Shown here: piece by piece, positions 6,800-15,488 of the stretch
How positions within the stretch are numbered: the stretch's first letter is position 1
How the letters are laid out: the number at the start of each line of letters is the position of its first letter
Origin: a virus
IMG/VR virus record: IMGVR_UViG_3300030102_004963
Coordinates: 1 to 34,316 of that record
Strand: one strand, 5' to 3'
Length of the DNA stretch: 34,316 bases
The notes under the pieces: generated by a model
Databases searched by the model: none
Told to the model about the DNA's origin: nothing
Seen by the model: only the letters and a program-made list of their open reading frames with translations
Made by a program: the position numbers and the translations under genes

Positions 6800-6893
6800 T
6801 AATCATCTATATGTATAAATAAATATAACTATATGTATAGACAATACATTAGAATTTCTAGAAAGGTGTGACCCTCTTTCTGACACAAGCCTT
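6800..6893 (+). promoter_or_regulatory. AT-rich promoter region with repeated TATA element
   Basis: The sequence CTATATGTATA occurs twice, at 6807-6817 and 6829-6839, 22 bases apart, with TATAAATAAATATAA between them. The whole 6800-6840 stretch is strikingly AT-rich against its surroundings and matches an archaeal TATA box. It probably drives the operon beginning at 6941. A small palindrome TTCTAGAA lies at about 6856-6863. The two-copy spacing, about two helical turns, could also suit a regulator binding site. Confidence 0.55.
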
Positions 6894-6944
6894 ATGATGG
6901 CACCCTATGTGCCAGATACGAGGTCAGGAGTGATTGAGAAATGA
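6894..6944 (+). CDS. Possible 16-residue leader peptide
   Basis: A short frame starting ATGATGGCACCC encodes MMAPYVPDTRSGVIEK. Its stop overlaps the next gene's ATG (ATGA). No ribosome site is obvious, and the downstream gene has its own AGGAG. A short ORF ending at an ATGA can arise by chance, so this is only a candidate. Confidence 0.2.
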   Translation: MMAPYVPDTRSGVIEK

Positions 6945-7486
6945 ATGAGGGTTCACAAGATATGAAGATGACAGGGCTGATATTAGCCCAATCCGCGTTG
7001 GTCGGAGTGGCTGTCGGCGTCTACGACGCTGGCATTTGGCTACCGAACGGCTCCTCTGGAGATTCTTGGGTGAATGGAATGACGTATGCCATGGGAGCAC
7101 TGGCTGTGCAGACAATTGCGTACTACTTCTTCAAGATGTTCTTCGAGCAGCAGATGCAGGAGAGGGTGCAGATGGCAGAGATGCAGAACCAGAGAACCAG
7201 AACCATGAGGCAGCAGCAGATGAACTTCGACTCACGAAGAGCCGATTTGGAGATGAGGATGCAGGAGGCGCAGTTGGAGAACGAACTACGGTGGTTGGCT
7301 GAGAACCCGGACAAGGTATCTCCTTCCTTCTCCGGCATGGGGAATGAGTTCAATCCCGGCATACCGACTCATCAGGCAGCAGAGACCCAACCCTTGGAGT
7401 TGGGGCTGAAGACCGATGATGACATTCCCAGAAAGAAGGATGGAACACCAGACTTAAGGTACAAGGCCAAGCGTGGCGATAACTGA
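6941..7486 (+). CDS. Two-helix membrane protein with coiled coil
   Basis: A 181-residue protein. Two hydrophobic helices are visible at about residues 11-29 and 47-67, then a long Gln/Met/Arg/Glu coiled coil at about 68-125, and a polar C-terminal tail. AGGAG at 6926-6930 precedes the ATG. It is the first gene of a block with two more membrane proteins and a GTPase. The architecture (membrane hairpin plus cytoplasmic coiled coil) suits a scaffold at a membrane, but I recognise no family. Confidence 0.75.
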   Translation: MNEGSQDMKMTGLILAQSALVGVAVGVYDAGIWLPNGSSGDSWVNGMTYAMGALAVQTIAYYFFKMFFEQQMQERVQMAEMQNQRTRTMRQQQMNFDSRRADLEMRMQEAQLENELRWLAENPDKVSPSFSGMGNEFNPGIPTHQAAETQPLELGLKTDDDIPRKKDGTPDLRYKAKRGDN

Positions 7487-7785
7487 TGCCACTACCCGGA
7501 ATTCTAGGCATACCCGGAATAAAGGGTCCTAGAATCTTCAGAAGCGTAGCAGACGACTCCGTGGAGGAGACGCTTCGAGCCATGCACATGGCAAACACGG
7601 TTGACAATACGTACGAATGGGGCATAGGATGGCTGAGAACCATCCTTTTCACTGCAATAGGCATGGTGGGCATATCAGCGGCTGAGTACTACGCAGGCGA
7701 CTTCAGCCTCTATGAGAACACGGTCAACTGGGGCTTGGTGCAGGTGCAGGATTTCAGCAATTGGTTAATCGGCCTAGTGTCATGA
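7486..7785 (+). CDS. Single-pass membrane protein
   Basis: A 99-residue protein starting at a TGATG junction. It has a Gly/Pro/Ile N-terminus (PGILGIPGIKGP), a helix rich in Ala/Met, then one membrane segment at about residues 46-67 (WLRTILFTAIGMVGI) and an amphipathic C-terminal part with several Trp. There is no recognised family. It lies between another membrane protein and the GTPase, and the three are probably translated together. Confidence 0.72.
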   Translation: MPLPGILGIPGIKGPRIFRSVADDSVEETLRAMHMANTVDNTYEWGIGWLRTILFTAIGMVGISAAEYYAGDFSLYENTVNWGLVQVQDFSNWLIGLVS

Positions 7786-7796
7786 GGTGAGCCTCG

Positions 7797-8513
7797 ATGG
7801 CGGCCATGGCTGGTAGTGCTCTTGTTGGCGCTGCCCTCTGGGGCCAGCAGATATACAACAACTGGAAATCCAGACGTGTGGGCATATACGGCGCTTCGAT
7901 GGTAGGCAAGACCACTCTCGACAGGTACATGACCACTCCCGGTGAGATGGAGGAGATACCCCTAGAAGAGAGAACGAACCACTTCAAACTGCTGACTAGG
8001 TACGTGCTTCCCAAGCCCACTAGGAAGAGACTGCGTTGGGAGGGCGAGAGGAGAGTCGTGCATTCCTCTGACATAGGTGGCGAGGACAGATTCTGGAACC
8101 TCTGGGTCGATGACATGGTAGCGAGGCAGTGCGAGTATGTCGTCTTCATGTTCGATGACAGGGCCTTCAAGGGAGGCGACGAGGCCTTGCAGCAGGTTGC
8201 TGGTTTCAAGTACCTAGTCGACGCCATACTCTACCGCAACTACAGGTACAGGAACCTCAAGAGCAGGTTGAAGGGCAAGAAGTACGCACCCAAGCAGTTG
8301 CTCCTCGTCGCCAACAAGGCAGACAGGTTCTTCGATGAGAAGGCTGCTGTACTATGGCAGCAGGGTAGAATAGGCGAGCACAAGATATTCGACCCCTTCA
8401 GGGATGATTTGATTCGCTTGCAGAAAGCAGGAGTCCCCACCAAACGGGCTTTCATGGCTACGAGGATAGGGTGGAACGTCGAGCAGACTCTCTTTGACAT
8501 GCTCAATTACTGA
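7797..8513 (+). CDS. Ras/Arf-like small GTPase with hydrophobic N-terminus
   Basis: A 238-residue P-loop protein. G1/Walker A is GASMVGKT at residues 32-39, G3 is DIGGE at 92-96, and G4 is NKAD at 173-176 after a hydrophobic strand (QLLLVA). This order and spacing fit TRAFAC-class GTPases such as Arf/Ras/Gtr-like proteins. The NKxD motif argues against a plain ATPase. Residues 3-16 are hydrophobic and could anchor it to a membrane. It sits next to three membrane proteins and far from replication genes. Small GTPases are rare in tailed viruses. Role is unknown; membrane attachment, entry or egress are guesses. Confidence 0.82.
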   Translation: MAAMAGSALVGAALWGQQIYNNWKSRRVGIYGASMVGKTTLDRYMTTPGEMEEIPLEERTNHFKLLTRYVLPKPTRKRLRWEGERRVVHSSDIGGEDRFWNLWVDDMVARQCEYVVFMFDDRAFKGGDEALQQVAGFKYLVDAILYRNYRYRNLKSRLKGKKYAPKQLLLVANKADRFFDEKAAVLWQQGRIGEHKIFDPFRDDLIRLQKAGVPTKRAFMATRIGWNVEQTLFDMLNY

Positions 8514-8523
8514 ACCTGACCTC

Positions 8524-8745
8524 ATGAGTGACCTTTTTGATGTGGTGCCTCTTCGCAGCACCATGGGCCGTAGCGTCACTAAGACTTCCTTAACCTCCAC
8601 AGGCACAGGCTCTCTACGCACTACCGTGCCCTCTTGGATTGTCAAGCAGTTCAATCTGATGTCCGGTGAAAAAATCGCTTGGGAATTAAAGGTGGAGAAC
8701 GAAAGCATGATAATTCAGGTATTTCCAGCCTCCAAGGGGGAGTAA
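8524..8745 (+). CDS. AbrB/SpoVT-type DNA-binding protein
   Basis: A 73-residue protein. The core SLRTTVPSWIVKQFNL-x-SGEKIAWEL followed by MIIQVFP matches the swapped-hairpin AbrB/SpoVT fold (T-V-P-x-x-I-V-x-x-x-x-L-x-x-G-x-K-hydrophobic-x-W). Such proteins are dimeric transcription regulators or antitoxin-like DNA binders, and they are very common in archaea. I chose the ATG at 8524, just after the GTPase stop; an in-frame upstream start would overlap that gene. No toxin partner is evident, so regulation of the structural operon is more likely. Confidence 0.78.
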   Translation: MSDLFDVVPLRSTMGRSVTKTSLTSTGTGSLRTTVPSWIVKQFNLMSGEKIAWELKVENESMIIQVFPASKGE

Positions 8746-8751
8746 ATCTTG

Positions 8752-9759
8752 ATGGATGCGATTCCATTCTATGGACAGCAGCAGAATCAGTCTATTGGGC
8801 AGATGAATGAAGCGGCTCTGATGGCTCTGGCCCAGCAGGGCAATCCCCAGTTTACTCATGCCGCACTACTGGAGCAGCAGGCTGCCCAGCAACAAATGGC
8901 CAAGGTCGCTGCTGAGAAAAACATAGAGGTGCCCAAGGTGAACTTCTACCCCTCTAGGCATCCTGACCCAAGGAAGGCCAGAAAGCAAGACATCAAGCAG
9001 GCCTACAAACTTCTCAAGCCGACCAAGAGGTCAATACTAGACCCAAGGAGGCTCTTCTTCTGGAGCAACTACCGATACAACAAGGACACTGGGACGTGCT
9101 GCATAGACGGTTGCAACGTCAAGGAACTGATACAGTATGACAACCTGTATGCTAGAATCTGCGACGAGGACACAGGTAAGTCCCTCTGGGAGATGTACTG
9201 GCAGAACCCAATCACAGGGGAAGCAGAGGCGTTCGTAGCAAGAGAGGGTGTGACCAGTGGCAGGAAGATGAGAGGAACCTATTGTCCAGAGCATCTCCAT
9301 CTGTATCATCTACTGAGAAAGTGGGAGGAGCAGGAGGAGGCAGAGGCAGAGATGAAACCAAGTCGCTTCAGAGACAAGATGAAGAAAGGCGTCAGCCTAG
9401 TCTCAGTGCCGGTGGCAACCCTCGCCGGTGCGGAAACCGGACCACAGCATCCGATGGTGGACAAGTACGAGCCCTTCTTCGCTGAGATTATGGCGGATTC
9501 CAGAAAGAGCAAAGGCATAACCGTGCAGTTCTACAGCAATCCCGAAACTGAGGAGAATGACCTCACAGTCATCACTTTCGACAATAGGATGTTCCAGAAG
9601 GAACTGCTTGAGATGAAGAGCCCCACCCAAGCCTTCCAAGAGGTTCTAGCACAGCAAGCGATGCAGATGCAGCAAGCGCAACCCCCTCCTCTCGTTGACC
9701 AACAGGCTCAAGTGAACAACCCCATTCCGAACCAGACACAGGAGGGCGTGCAGCAATGA
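8752..9759 (+). CDS. Zinc-finger protein with Gln-rich ends
   Basis: A 335-residue protein. The ATG at 8752 has GGGGGAG 9 bases upstream; a TTG one codon earlier is the alternative. Both ends are Gln-rich and low complexity. The centre has CCIDGC at about residues 116-121, then CDEDTG near 137 and CPEHLHLYH near 178, a probable zinc site. An AYKLLKP element at about 84-90 is loosely similar to the recurrent tag. The C-terminal part (about 230-295) looks like a folded alpha/beta domain. No family is recognised; a structural or virion-associated role is inferred from position. Confidence 0.72.
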   Translation: MDAIPFYGQQQNQSIGQMNEAALMALAQQGNPQFTHAALLEQQAAQQQMAKVAAEKNIEVPKVNFYPSRHPDPRKARKQDIKQAYKLLKPTKRSILDPRRLFFWSNYRYNKDTGTCCIDGCNVKELIQYDNLYARICDEDTGKSLWEMYWQNPITGEAEAFVAREGVTSGRKMRGTYCPEHLHLYHLLRKWEEQEEAEAEMKPSRFRDKMKKGVSLVSVPVATLAGAETGPQHPMVDKYEPFFAEIMADSRKSKGITVQFYSNPETEENDLTVITFDNRMFQKELLEMKSPTQAFQEVLAQQAMQMQQAQPPPLVDQQAQVNNPIPNQTQEGVQQ

Positions 9760-10424
9760 TGGGCTACGGTGGACAACAACCAGCAGCGACTGGCAATGCC
9801 CTCAACCTATCAATGACTGGTGCGCCGATGGGTGGCGGGATGTCTGCCATGTCAGGCAGCAATTACATGCCACCGCAGAACAACTGGTATGCACCACAGC
9901 CCCAGCAACCCAGCCTCATGAGTTCCTTCCTAGGCAGCGCTGCTGGCATGGACCCTCAGTATGCGCAGAACGGCATGATGCCCCCTACTGAAACCGAGAT
10001 TCTAGTCACCATGCTCAACACTCAGATACCAGTCGAGAGGTTCGTCCAGAGCAACACCTTCAATCTGGTTCTAGACATACTCGGGCAGATGATGACCTTC
10101 TCGCTCCTGAACGTCCTGAAAGAGGCATCCTTCAACTTCGATGACGAACTAGGCGTCTTCAAACTGGACCCGACATCTCTACCAACCCAACTCCAGACCA
10201 TGAGTCCCGAGAACATCATGGCCCAGATGAGCGGCCTACAGAATGATGTCAATGCTTCAGTCAGCAACGCTGACACTCTGAGGATGCAGACCATGCAGAG
10301 GGCTGAGTCGAGCATGCTGCATGGGGCGCTTCAAACTGCCATGGCTGACCCCGGTATGATGCAGGGTGCCGCTGAGGCGGGTGGCTCCTTCATGAGAAAC
10401 CTGATGTTCGGGGGTAGGGCCTGA
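9756..10424 (+). CDS. Met/Gln-rich helical protein
   Basis: A 222-residue protein starting at ATGATG overlapping the previous stop. The first 75 residues are Gly/Met/Gln/Pro-rich and probably disordered. From about 80 it becomes ordered: a helix (TETEILVTMLNTQIPVERFV) and a hydrophobic pair (LVLDILGQMMTFSLLNVL), then a helical tail ending GGRA. The hydrophobic segment could be a buried core or membrane-associated. It resembles no family I know. Tight coupling on both sides ties it to the zinc-finger and membrane genes. Confidence 0.7.
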   Translation: MMGYGGQQPAATGNALNLSMTGAPMGGGMSAMSGSNYMPPQNNWYAPQPQQPSLMSSFLGSAAGMDPQYAQNGMMPPTETEILVTMLNTQIPVERFVQSNTFNLVLDILGQMMTFSLLNVLKEASFNFDDELGVFKLDPTSLPTQLQTMSPENIMAQMSGLQNDVNASVSNADTLRMQTMQRAESSMLHGALQTAMADPGMMQGAAEAGGSFMRNLMFGGRA

Positions 10425-10675
10425 TGATGGGTGGCAATCAACTACCCATACCCACGCAGTTCGCTGACATCTCGATGCAGATGCTCGCTCCCAAGAGGAG
10501 CGTAATAGTCGATATGGTGATGGTTCAACTAATCAGCGCCATCGTAATCTTCGTCGGCATACTGCTGTTCAAGGCCAATGAAATCAACCAGTCGGAGATG
10601 ACCATGATGGTTGTCGGCGTGTTTCTATCTCTTTTTCTCTTGACGTCAGTATACCATAGGATAACGCGGTTCTAA
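10424..10675 (+). CDS. Small two-helix membrane protein
   Basis: An 83-residue protein starting at a TGATG junction. It has two membrane helices, at about residues 28-49 and 59-77, joined by a short polar loop (KANEINQSE), with a basic C-terminus (YHRITRF). This layout is shared with holins and with many virion membrane or pore proteins, but there is no specific signature. It is the last of the membrane-protein genes in this operon. Confidence 0.72.
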   Translation: MMGGNQLPIPTQFADISMQMLAPKRSVIVDMVMVQLISAIVIFVGILLFKANEINQSEMTMMVVGVFLSLFLLTSVYHRITRF

Positions 10676-10682
10676 TTAGGCA

Positions 10683-11402
10683 ATGTTAATTGCCGTCTCC
10701 CTACACGGCTTCACCGTGGTTGAGCGCAAGCCAGTTGTAAAACGGTCCTGTTCTTTCTGCACAAGCGAGCAGAGAGAGGAGTTAGAGGAGGCGTTGAAGA
10801 ACGGCGAAACCAGTTGCCAGAGACTGGACAAAGACATGGGTTGGAGGGCCAACACAGCAGACAGGCACTTCAGAAATCACATGGGCCAGTACCATCTCGC
10901 ATCGAACCCCTCCTGCGTTCTCTGCACCCACAGCAACAGGGCATCCTTCGAGCACAGGTTCTTCTCGAACGGAGCCGAGTCCGACCTCATAGCCGAGGAA
11001 CTCGGAATAAAGGAGGAGGCTGTATACCATCACATGAAGAACCACTTCCAGCCCCTCGTCCAGAAGTCCGCTGCCACTGAGGTGGCAATAACCGTGGGAC
11101 AGGAGGTCAATGTCATGAGGAACAACCTAGAGAGGCTGAATAGCAAGTTCGACGAACTCATGGACGAGTCCTCGGTTCATGAGGACGGTTTCATCCGGAA
11201 CGCAGTCTCCTTGCACAAGGAAGTGAGAGAGTCCCTCAAGGACCTAGTCAGGCTCCAGACCACATGGGGAGCAAACAGCGAGGGTGCCCAAGTCAACAAC
11301 ACAATCAACATCCTCAAGGTCGAACTCGCCAAGGAGAGCCCTGAGAGTTGGAAGAGAATCAAAGCCTCTCTACAGGAGCAGGTCGATGGGGTGGAGCAAT
11401 GA
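10683..11402 (+). CDS. Tandem zinc-linked DNA-binding protein, candidate small terminase
   Basis: A 239-residue protein with two units of identical spacing, C-x2-C-x35-H-x3-H. The first is C23, C26, H62, H66; the second is C78, C81, H117, H121. Each ends in a [RK]NH and contains a helix-turn-helix-like stretch between Cys and His pairs (unit 2: ESDLIAEELGIKEEAVYHHMKNH). This resembles phage zinc-plus-HTH DNA binders. The C-terminal half is helical (NNLERLNSKFDELM, EVRESLKDLVRLQ) and could oligomerise. Together with its place upstream of the large terminase, that makes a small-terminase role plausible. The repeat is seen; the role is inferred. Confidence 0.75.
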   Translation: MLIAVSLHGFTVVERKPVVKRSCSFCTSEQREELEEALKNGETSCQRLDKDMGWRANTADRHFRNHMGQYHLASNPSCVLCTHSNRASFEHRFFSNGAESDLIAEELGIKEEAVYHHMKNHFQPLVQKSAATEVAITVGQEVNVMRNNLERLNSKFDELMDESSVHEDGFIRNAVSLHKEVRESLKDLVRLQTTWGANSEGAQVNNTINILKVELAKESPESWKRIKASLQEQVDGVEQ

Positions 11403-11800
11403 TTGCGAGAACGATAGACCTGATGCAGGTGACGCATCCGGGCTTCTCGCTGTTCCAACTTCCCACCTTCGACCTAGAGGAGGAGATGCCTACGTACATG
11501 GAATACGTCATTCTGGTCTGCAAGCGATTCAAGTACTATGCCAACATGAATCACGAGAGAGTCACGATGCTCTGCCTCACTGATATGGTAGAAACGCTGG
11601 ATAAAATGTCCGAATCGGATGACCCTGCTGAAATATTCCCATTGAGGGAGGAACTCAAAGAGTCAGTGAACAAGTTCAATGACCTGTGCGAGGACATGGC
11701 CAGTTGCATAGTCAATGAATCCATGGCAACGGAATTCTACATCAAGTTAGGTGAGAAGACCAAGCAGCATTGCTTCGAGTACGCAGGGGTTGAGTACTGA
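11399..11800 (+). CDS. Helical acidic protein, unknown
   Basis: A 133-residue protein; the ATG at 11399 overlaps the previous stop (ATGA). It is mostly helical and acidic, with CKRFKYYANMNHERVTMLCL and several short amphipathic helices, and no motif that I recognise. The composition is that of a well-folded soluble protein rather than a disordered one. Its stop overlaps the next ATG (TGATG), so it is co-translated with the tandem zinc protein and the following large disordered protein. Confidence 0.7.
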   Translation: MIARTIDLMQVTHPGFSLFQLPTFDLEEEMPTYMEYVILVCKRFKYYANMNHERVTMLCLTDMVETLDKMSESDDPAEIFPLREELKESVNKFNDLCEDMASCIVNESMATEFYIKLGEKTKQHCFEYAGVEY

Positions 11801-13176
11801 TGCCACAGGGAACAGGCGGCATGGGCACTGGCTCTGACACTCGCATGTACAATCCACGGAGCGAGTCCTCCCACATGTACGTCAACAATCACGAGGAGGA
11901 CCGCCATGGTGCCGAGGATGGCAAGGAGAAGGATGCGAAGATGGACCGGAAGAGGGCCAAGGACAAGGCTCGCAGGGCTCTCATGAGCAAGGTCAAGCAC
12001 ATCAAGGTCAAACCCTCAGACTTGGAGGGGCTTAAGGACGAGGGGGAAGAGGAAGAGGATGACTCTGACAAGAGGGACCAAGAGCGTGAGATATCCGCTC
12101 AGACCGGCCCACCCGGTAACCTAGGCTTCCTGACTAGCCTAGCGAACCAAGCCAGAGGTCCCGGCGCTGCTGGAGGGCAGCAGTTCGCAATGGGAGAGCC
12201 AATGGACATAGCCTTCCAACTGCTCAAGGAGGAAGCGCAGGGTTTCGTGCCAGACAAGAACCCCGAACCGAAGAAGGACAAGAGGGATAAGGCCAAGGAG
12301 AAGAAGGCCAAGAAGGAGCGCAGCAAAAAATTCCGTCCCTCAACAGGCCAATTCAAGATGCCACCGGGTGGGGTCAACCCAGCATCAGCGACATCGAGGA
12401 GGGCCAAAGCCAGAAGCAGGGGAATCAAGAGCGACAAGAAGACAGGGCTGGGACGCTCGCACCTAGCGGTAGAGATGTCACATCGAGGGGTGCAGACCAA
12501 GCAACCCACATCCAAGAATCCGCAGAAGTACAGACAGTACATGGGTCAGCAGGAAGGCAGGAAGAGACTGGGTGGCGTTAGGACAGTGGCATCCACACCA
12601 GCGAGGTTCGGTGCACGCTCATACACAGCAGGTGCGACGGGCGGTGGTAGGCTTCAAGGCGTAGCGAGACCAAGGAGACCTGCCCTCAAGCCGCACAGAA
12701 TTCCACCGATAATGCCACCTGCCATGCCACCGAGACCCTCGATGCCAACACCACCGCCCATGCCGGGTGCCCCACCCGCCCCAATGCCAACAGCAGGTGT
12801 CGGTGTGCAGCAGATGGCAGCACCACCTATGATGAGACCCGGAAGGCTGCCATCGTCATCGGTCCAAGGAGTCATGACAGGACCCATCGGGGAAGGGAGC
12901 GAGATACAGAAGAAACTCACTCGATACGACATCATAGAACTCAGGCAACTCTTGGCTGATACCAAGAGAGCCATAAGGCAGAAGGAAGGAAAGAAGAAGG
13001 GGATGGGGACCAAGGACACAGGCGGCGCAGGCTCGAACCTACCGAAGCACCCAGAGAACGGTCCCAAGCAGACTACTCGACCAGAGGGTGCGACCGAGGA
13101 CGCGAACAATGAGCCTCGCACGTTCGGCATGGACCCCATTGGAGTTTACACCAGTAGGGGAGGAAGAACTCCGTGA
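11800..13176 (+). CDS. Large disordered Lys/Pro-rich protein with internal AFQLLK element
   Basis: A 458-residue protein of mostly low complexity. It has a charged N-terminus, an acidic run (EEEEDDSD) near residue 85, then MDIAFQLLKEEAQGF at 135-149, a relaxed form of the recurrent tag. After that come Lys-rich (KDKRDKAKEKKAKKERSKK), Arg-rich and Pro/Met-rich (PPIMPPAMPPRPSM) stretches. A short helical segment around RYDIIELRQLLADTKRAIRQ lies near the C-terminus. No enzymatic domain is visible. Such proteins are often virion-internal or DNA-condensing; this is inference. Confidence 0.72.
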   Translation: MPQGTGGMGTGSDTRMYNPRSESSHMYVNNHEEDRHGAEDGKEKDAKMDRKRAKDKARRALMSKVKHIKVKPSDLEGLKDEGEEEEDDSDKRDQEREISAQTGPPGNLGFLTSLANQARGPGAAGGQQFAMGEPMDIAFQLLKEEAQGFVPDKNPEPKKDKRDKAKEKKAKKERSKKFRPSTGQFKMPPGGVNPASATSRRAKARSRGIKSDKKTGLGRSHLAVEMSHRGVQTKQPTSKNPQKYRQYMGQQEGRKRLGGVRTVASTPARFGARSYTAGATGGGRLQGVARPRRPALKPHRIPPIMPPAMPPRPSMPTPPPMPGAPPAPMPTAGVGVQQMAAPPMMRPGRLPSSSVQGVMTGPIGEGSEIQKKLTRYDIIELRQLLADTKRAIRQKEGKKKGMGTKDTGGAGSNLPKHPENGPKQTTRPEGATEDANNEPRTFGMDPIGVYTSRGGRTP

Positions 13177-15488
13177 ACAGGGTCAGAGTGCTCCGCAAGT
13201 CATACCCGATTCTCAAGATGGGCGACCTGCTCATCAAGGGTGACGGTAACTTCGCCGTCTTCGGTGGCGGCTATCACGTCCAGAGGTACCCACCGGAGGA
13301 TGCGCACATCGACGACCCCGACCAACCTGACATCCCAGCGTTCGCTCACACTGGAGCCCATGGGGAGCAGGAGACCGGGATACCCGGTGTCGGAAAGGTC
13401 ATCCCCGGTAGTTTCACCAGAGGCAACCATGGTGAGATGGTCTACAAGGACGAGTCCGGCGGCGAGCACCTCCACGGTGTCGACGGCGTCATCAGGAGAA
13501 TCGGGGACGCGATGCAGCAGAGTGGAATCAGAGGCGACCCCAAGCAGATAGTCCAGAACGCAATTGACAGGTACAACGCCGCGCATCCCGATGAGAAGAA
13601 CCACCTGCCAGACGTTGACAGCATGATGTGGAGAAAACTCGTCGTCGGTCCCTACCAGAGGGACGTGATGAACAGGGGCAACTACGGTCCCGAGGGCAGG
13701 CTCATCACCACCACGACCAACAGCCACGGCCAGAAGCACAGGTACGGCACATTCCTCGAATCGTACTCGATACCCTTCCACAACCAGTTGGAGGAGGCGA
13801 TGAAGGAGGCTGGCTTCCCGAACCCGAGGCAGGACTTCTCGTTCGTGGGTAAGCCCTACATCAGACCCGAGAGCCTCCACTTCATCCTAAATCCCAGAAC
13901 TGGCGCGATGATGTCGGGCGCTCATCACATCCCCTCAGGTCACCTTGGGGGAGGAGACCAACTTCCCGGTCATCTCAGGGGCATGTTCGATGACTTGGGC
14001 ATCAACGAGCAGGCATTCTCAAAGATAACCCCTTGGGATATCATTCACCATCTGCCTGACACCTACTTCCTGCCTAGGAAGGGTTCTGCTGGTAGCGCTG
14101 GCATAGTGGACTCGGCGATGGAGCACATCAACCATGCACTCGGCTTCGATACCTCTAAGATTGGAACCGAGATAAAGCAGACGATACCCCTCAGCGAAAT
14201 CAAAGAGACTTGGAGGGGAACTCCCTTGCAAGCCATACTGGGCAACACCGCAGAGAAGGAGAAACTGTTCCGGGAACTCAGCAGGTACCCTGCCTTCATG
14301 TCCCTGTTCGGTAGGACCACCAAGGGGAACCTGCACAACAAACTCCACGACCACTACGCCGAGAGGTATGGGGCACAGGCAGACAAGAACATCGAGCACT
14401 TCCTGAACAACATAGCATACGACCCCGATGCATATGGCACGGTGCAGGAGGCCACCGGGAGGAGGAGGACCAACGCCCTCAACCAGAATGCTGCTCGCAT
14501 CAAGGCCAAGATGCTGATGTCAGGCACGAGGGACGTCGAGAAGCCCACGGATGCAAATTCCAACTTCAGGTACGATGCCCTCTCTCCTGAGGAGATAGAG
14601 GAGGCAGGACTGGGTATCAGGACCGATGAGGAGTCGATGGCCCAAGTCGAGCAAATAAGGAGAGTCATAGAGTATCTCGCTCACATGTACTCCATAGCCA
14701 GCGGTGGGCAGCCTAGGAGGCAGAATCCGTCTCAAGAAGAGATAAACGACCTAGCGCCCTATGTGAAAGACCGACTTGTCGGTGGCTTCATGGAGGACCG
14801 TAACCTCATGGGCATACCAGACCACGTTCGCTCCGTATCGAGGGCAGTCCCATCCACATCTGCCGAGCCCGTGGGAGGGGGAGGCACCGTAGCAGGCGCA
14901 CCTCAACCCGCTCCATCTCGTCCTCGCACCACTACGGCAGGTGCACCCCCGCCTGTACCTGAGCCTGCTCCTGTCCCCGCATCCGCTCCTGTCGGAGTCG
15001 TTCCCCAAGGCGACCCGAGGCTCACTCCCTTCCAGCAGAGGAGGCAGGCTTTCGCGCAGGCCAGCCCAGCACAGGTTGAGCAGACCATGAGGGACGTGGG
15101 CAGCGTCAGACCCGGAGCGCAAATCTCCCCAGAGCAGATGCAGCGGTTCCAGCAGGTAATCTCCGACCCCTACCAGACCTTCCTCACTGACTACATGAAG
15201 TCAGCAGACAGCCCCGAGGTCGCTCGGGACAGGCTGATGAAGGCTGTCGAGCAGATGCAGATTGAGGATGCCAAGAAGGACATGGACGTCCTCAAGTTCC
15301 TACCGAAGAGGAGGATGAGCCTAGACTCCAGCAACGACGTCTCATCCATGGCCAAGAAGATGGACATCGCTCCCATCGACGTGCACACCATCGTGTTCAC
15401 GAAGGGAGACTGGACCAGAATCAGCAAGAAGTACGGATACAGCGACAAGGTCGTCAAGGTCGTCAAGACTGCATTCGGGGGTGAGTGA
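13173..15488 (+). CDS. Large structural-type protein (771 residues), unknown
   Basis: The gene starts at a GTG that overlaps the previous stop (GTGA). The N-terminal 560 residues look folded, with many His/Gly/aromatic residues (FAVFGGGYHVQRYPPED, MSGAHHIPSGHLGGGDQLPGHL). A Pro/Ala/Val-rich linker at about 570-610 leads to a smaller helical C-terminal domain ending KGDWTRISKKYGYSDKVVK. No family is recognised. Size, position before the terminase and the absence of enzyme motifs suggest a virion protein, perhaps ejected or internal. Confidence 0.7.
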   Translation: MNRVRVLRKSYPILKMGDLLIKGDGNFAVFGGGYHVQRYPPEDAHIDDPDQPDIPAFAHTGAHGEQETGIPGVGKVIPGSFTRGNHGEMVYKDESGGEHLHGVDGVIRRIGDAMQQSGIRGDPKQIVQNAIDRYNAAHPDEKNHLPDVDSMMWRKLVVGPYQRDVMNRGNYGPEGRLITTTTNSHGQKHRYGTFLESYSIPFHNQLEEAMKEAGFPNPRQDFSFVGKPYIRPESLHFILNPRTGAMMSGAHHIPSGHLGGGDQLPGHLRGMFDDLGINEQAFSKITPWDIIHHLPDTYFLPRKGSAGSAGIVDSAMEHINHALGFDTSKIGTEIKQTIPLSEIKETWRGTPLQAILGNTAEKEKLFRELSRYPAFMSLFGRTTKGNLHNKLHDHYAERYGAQADKNIEHFLNNIAYDPDAYGTVQEATGRRRTNALNQNAARIKAKMLMSGTRDVEKPTDANSNFRYDALSPEEIEEAGLGIRTDEESMAQVEQIRRVIEYLAHMYSIASGGQPRRQNPSQEEINDLAPYVKDRLVGGFMEDRNLMGIPDHVRSVSRAVPSTSAEPVGGGGTVAGAPQPAPSRPRTTTAGAPPPVPEPAPVPASAPVGVVPQGDPRLTPFQQRRQAFAQASPAQVEQTMRDVGSVRPGAQISPEQMQRFQQVISDPYQTFLTDYMKSADSPEVARDRLMKAVEQMQIEDAKKDMDVLKFLPKRRMSLDSSNDVSSMAKKMDIAPIDVHTIVFTKGDWTRISKKYGYSDKVVKVVKTAFGGE

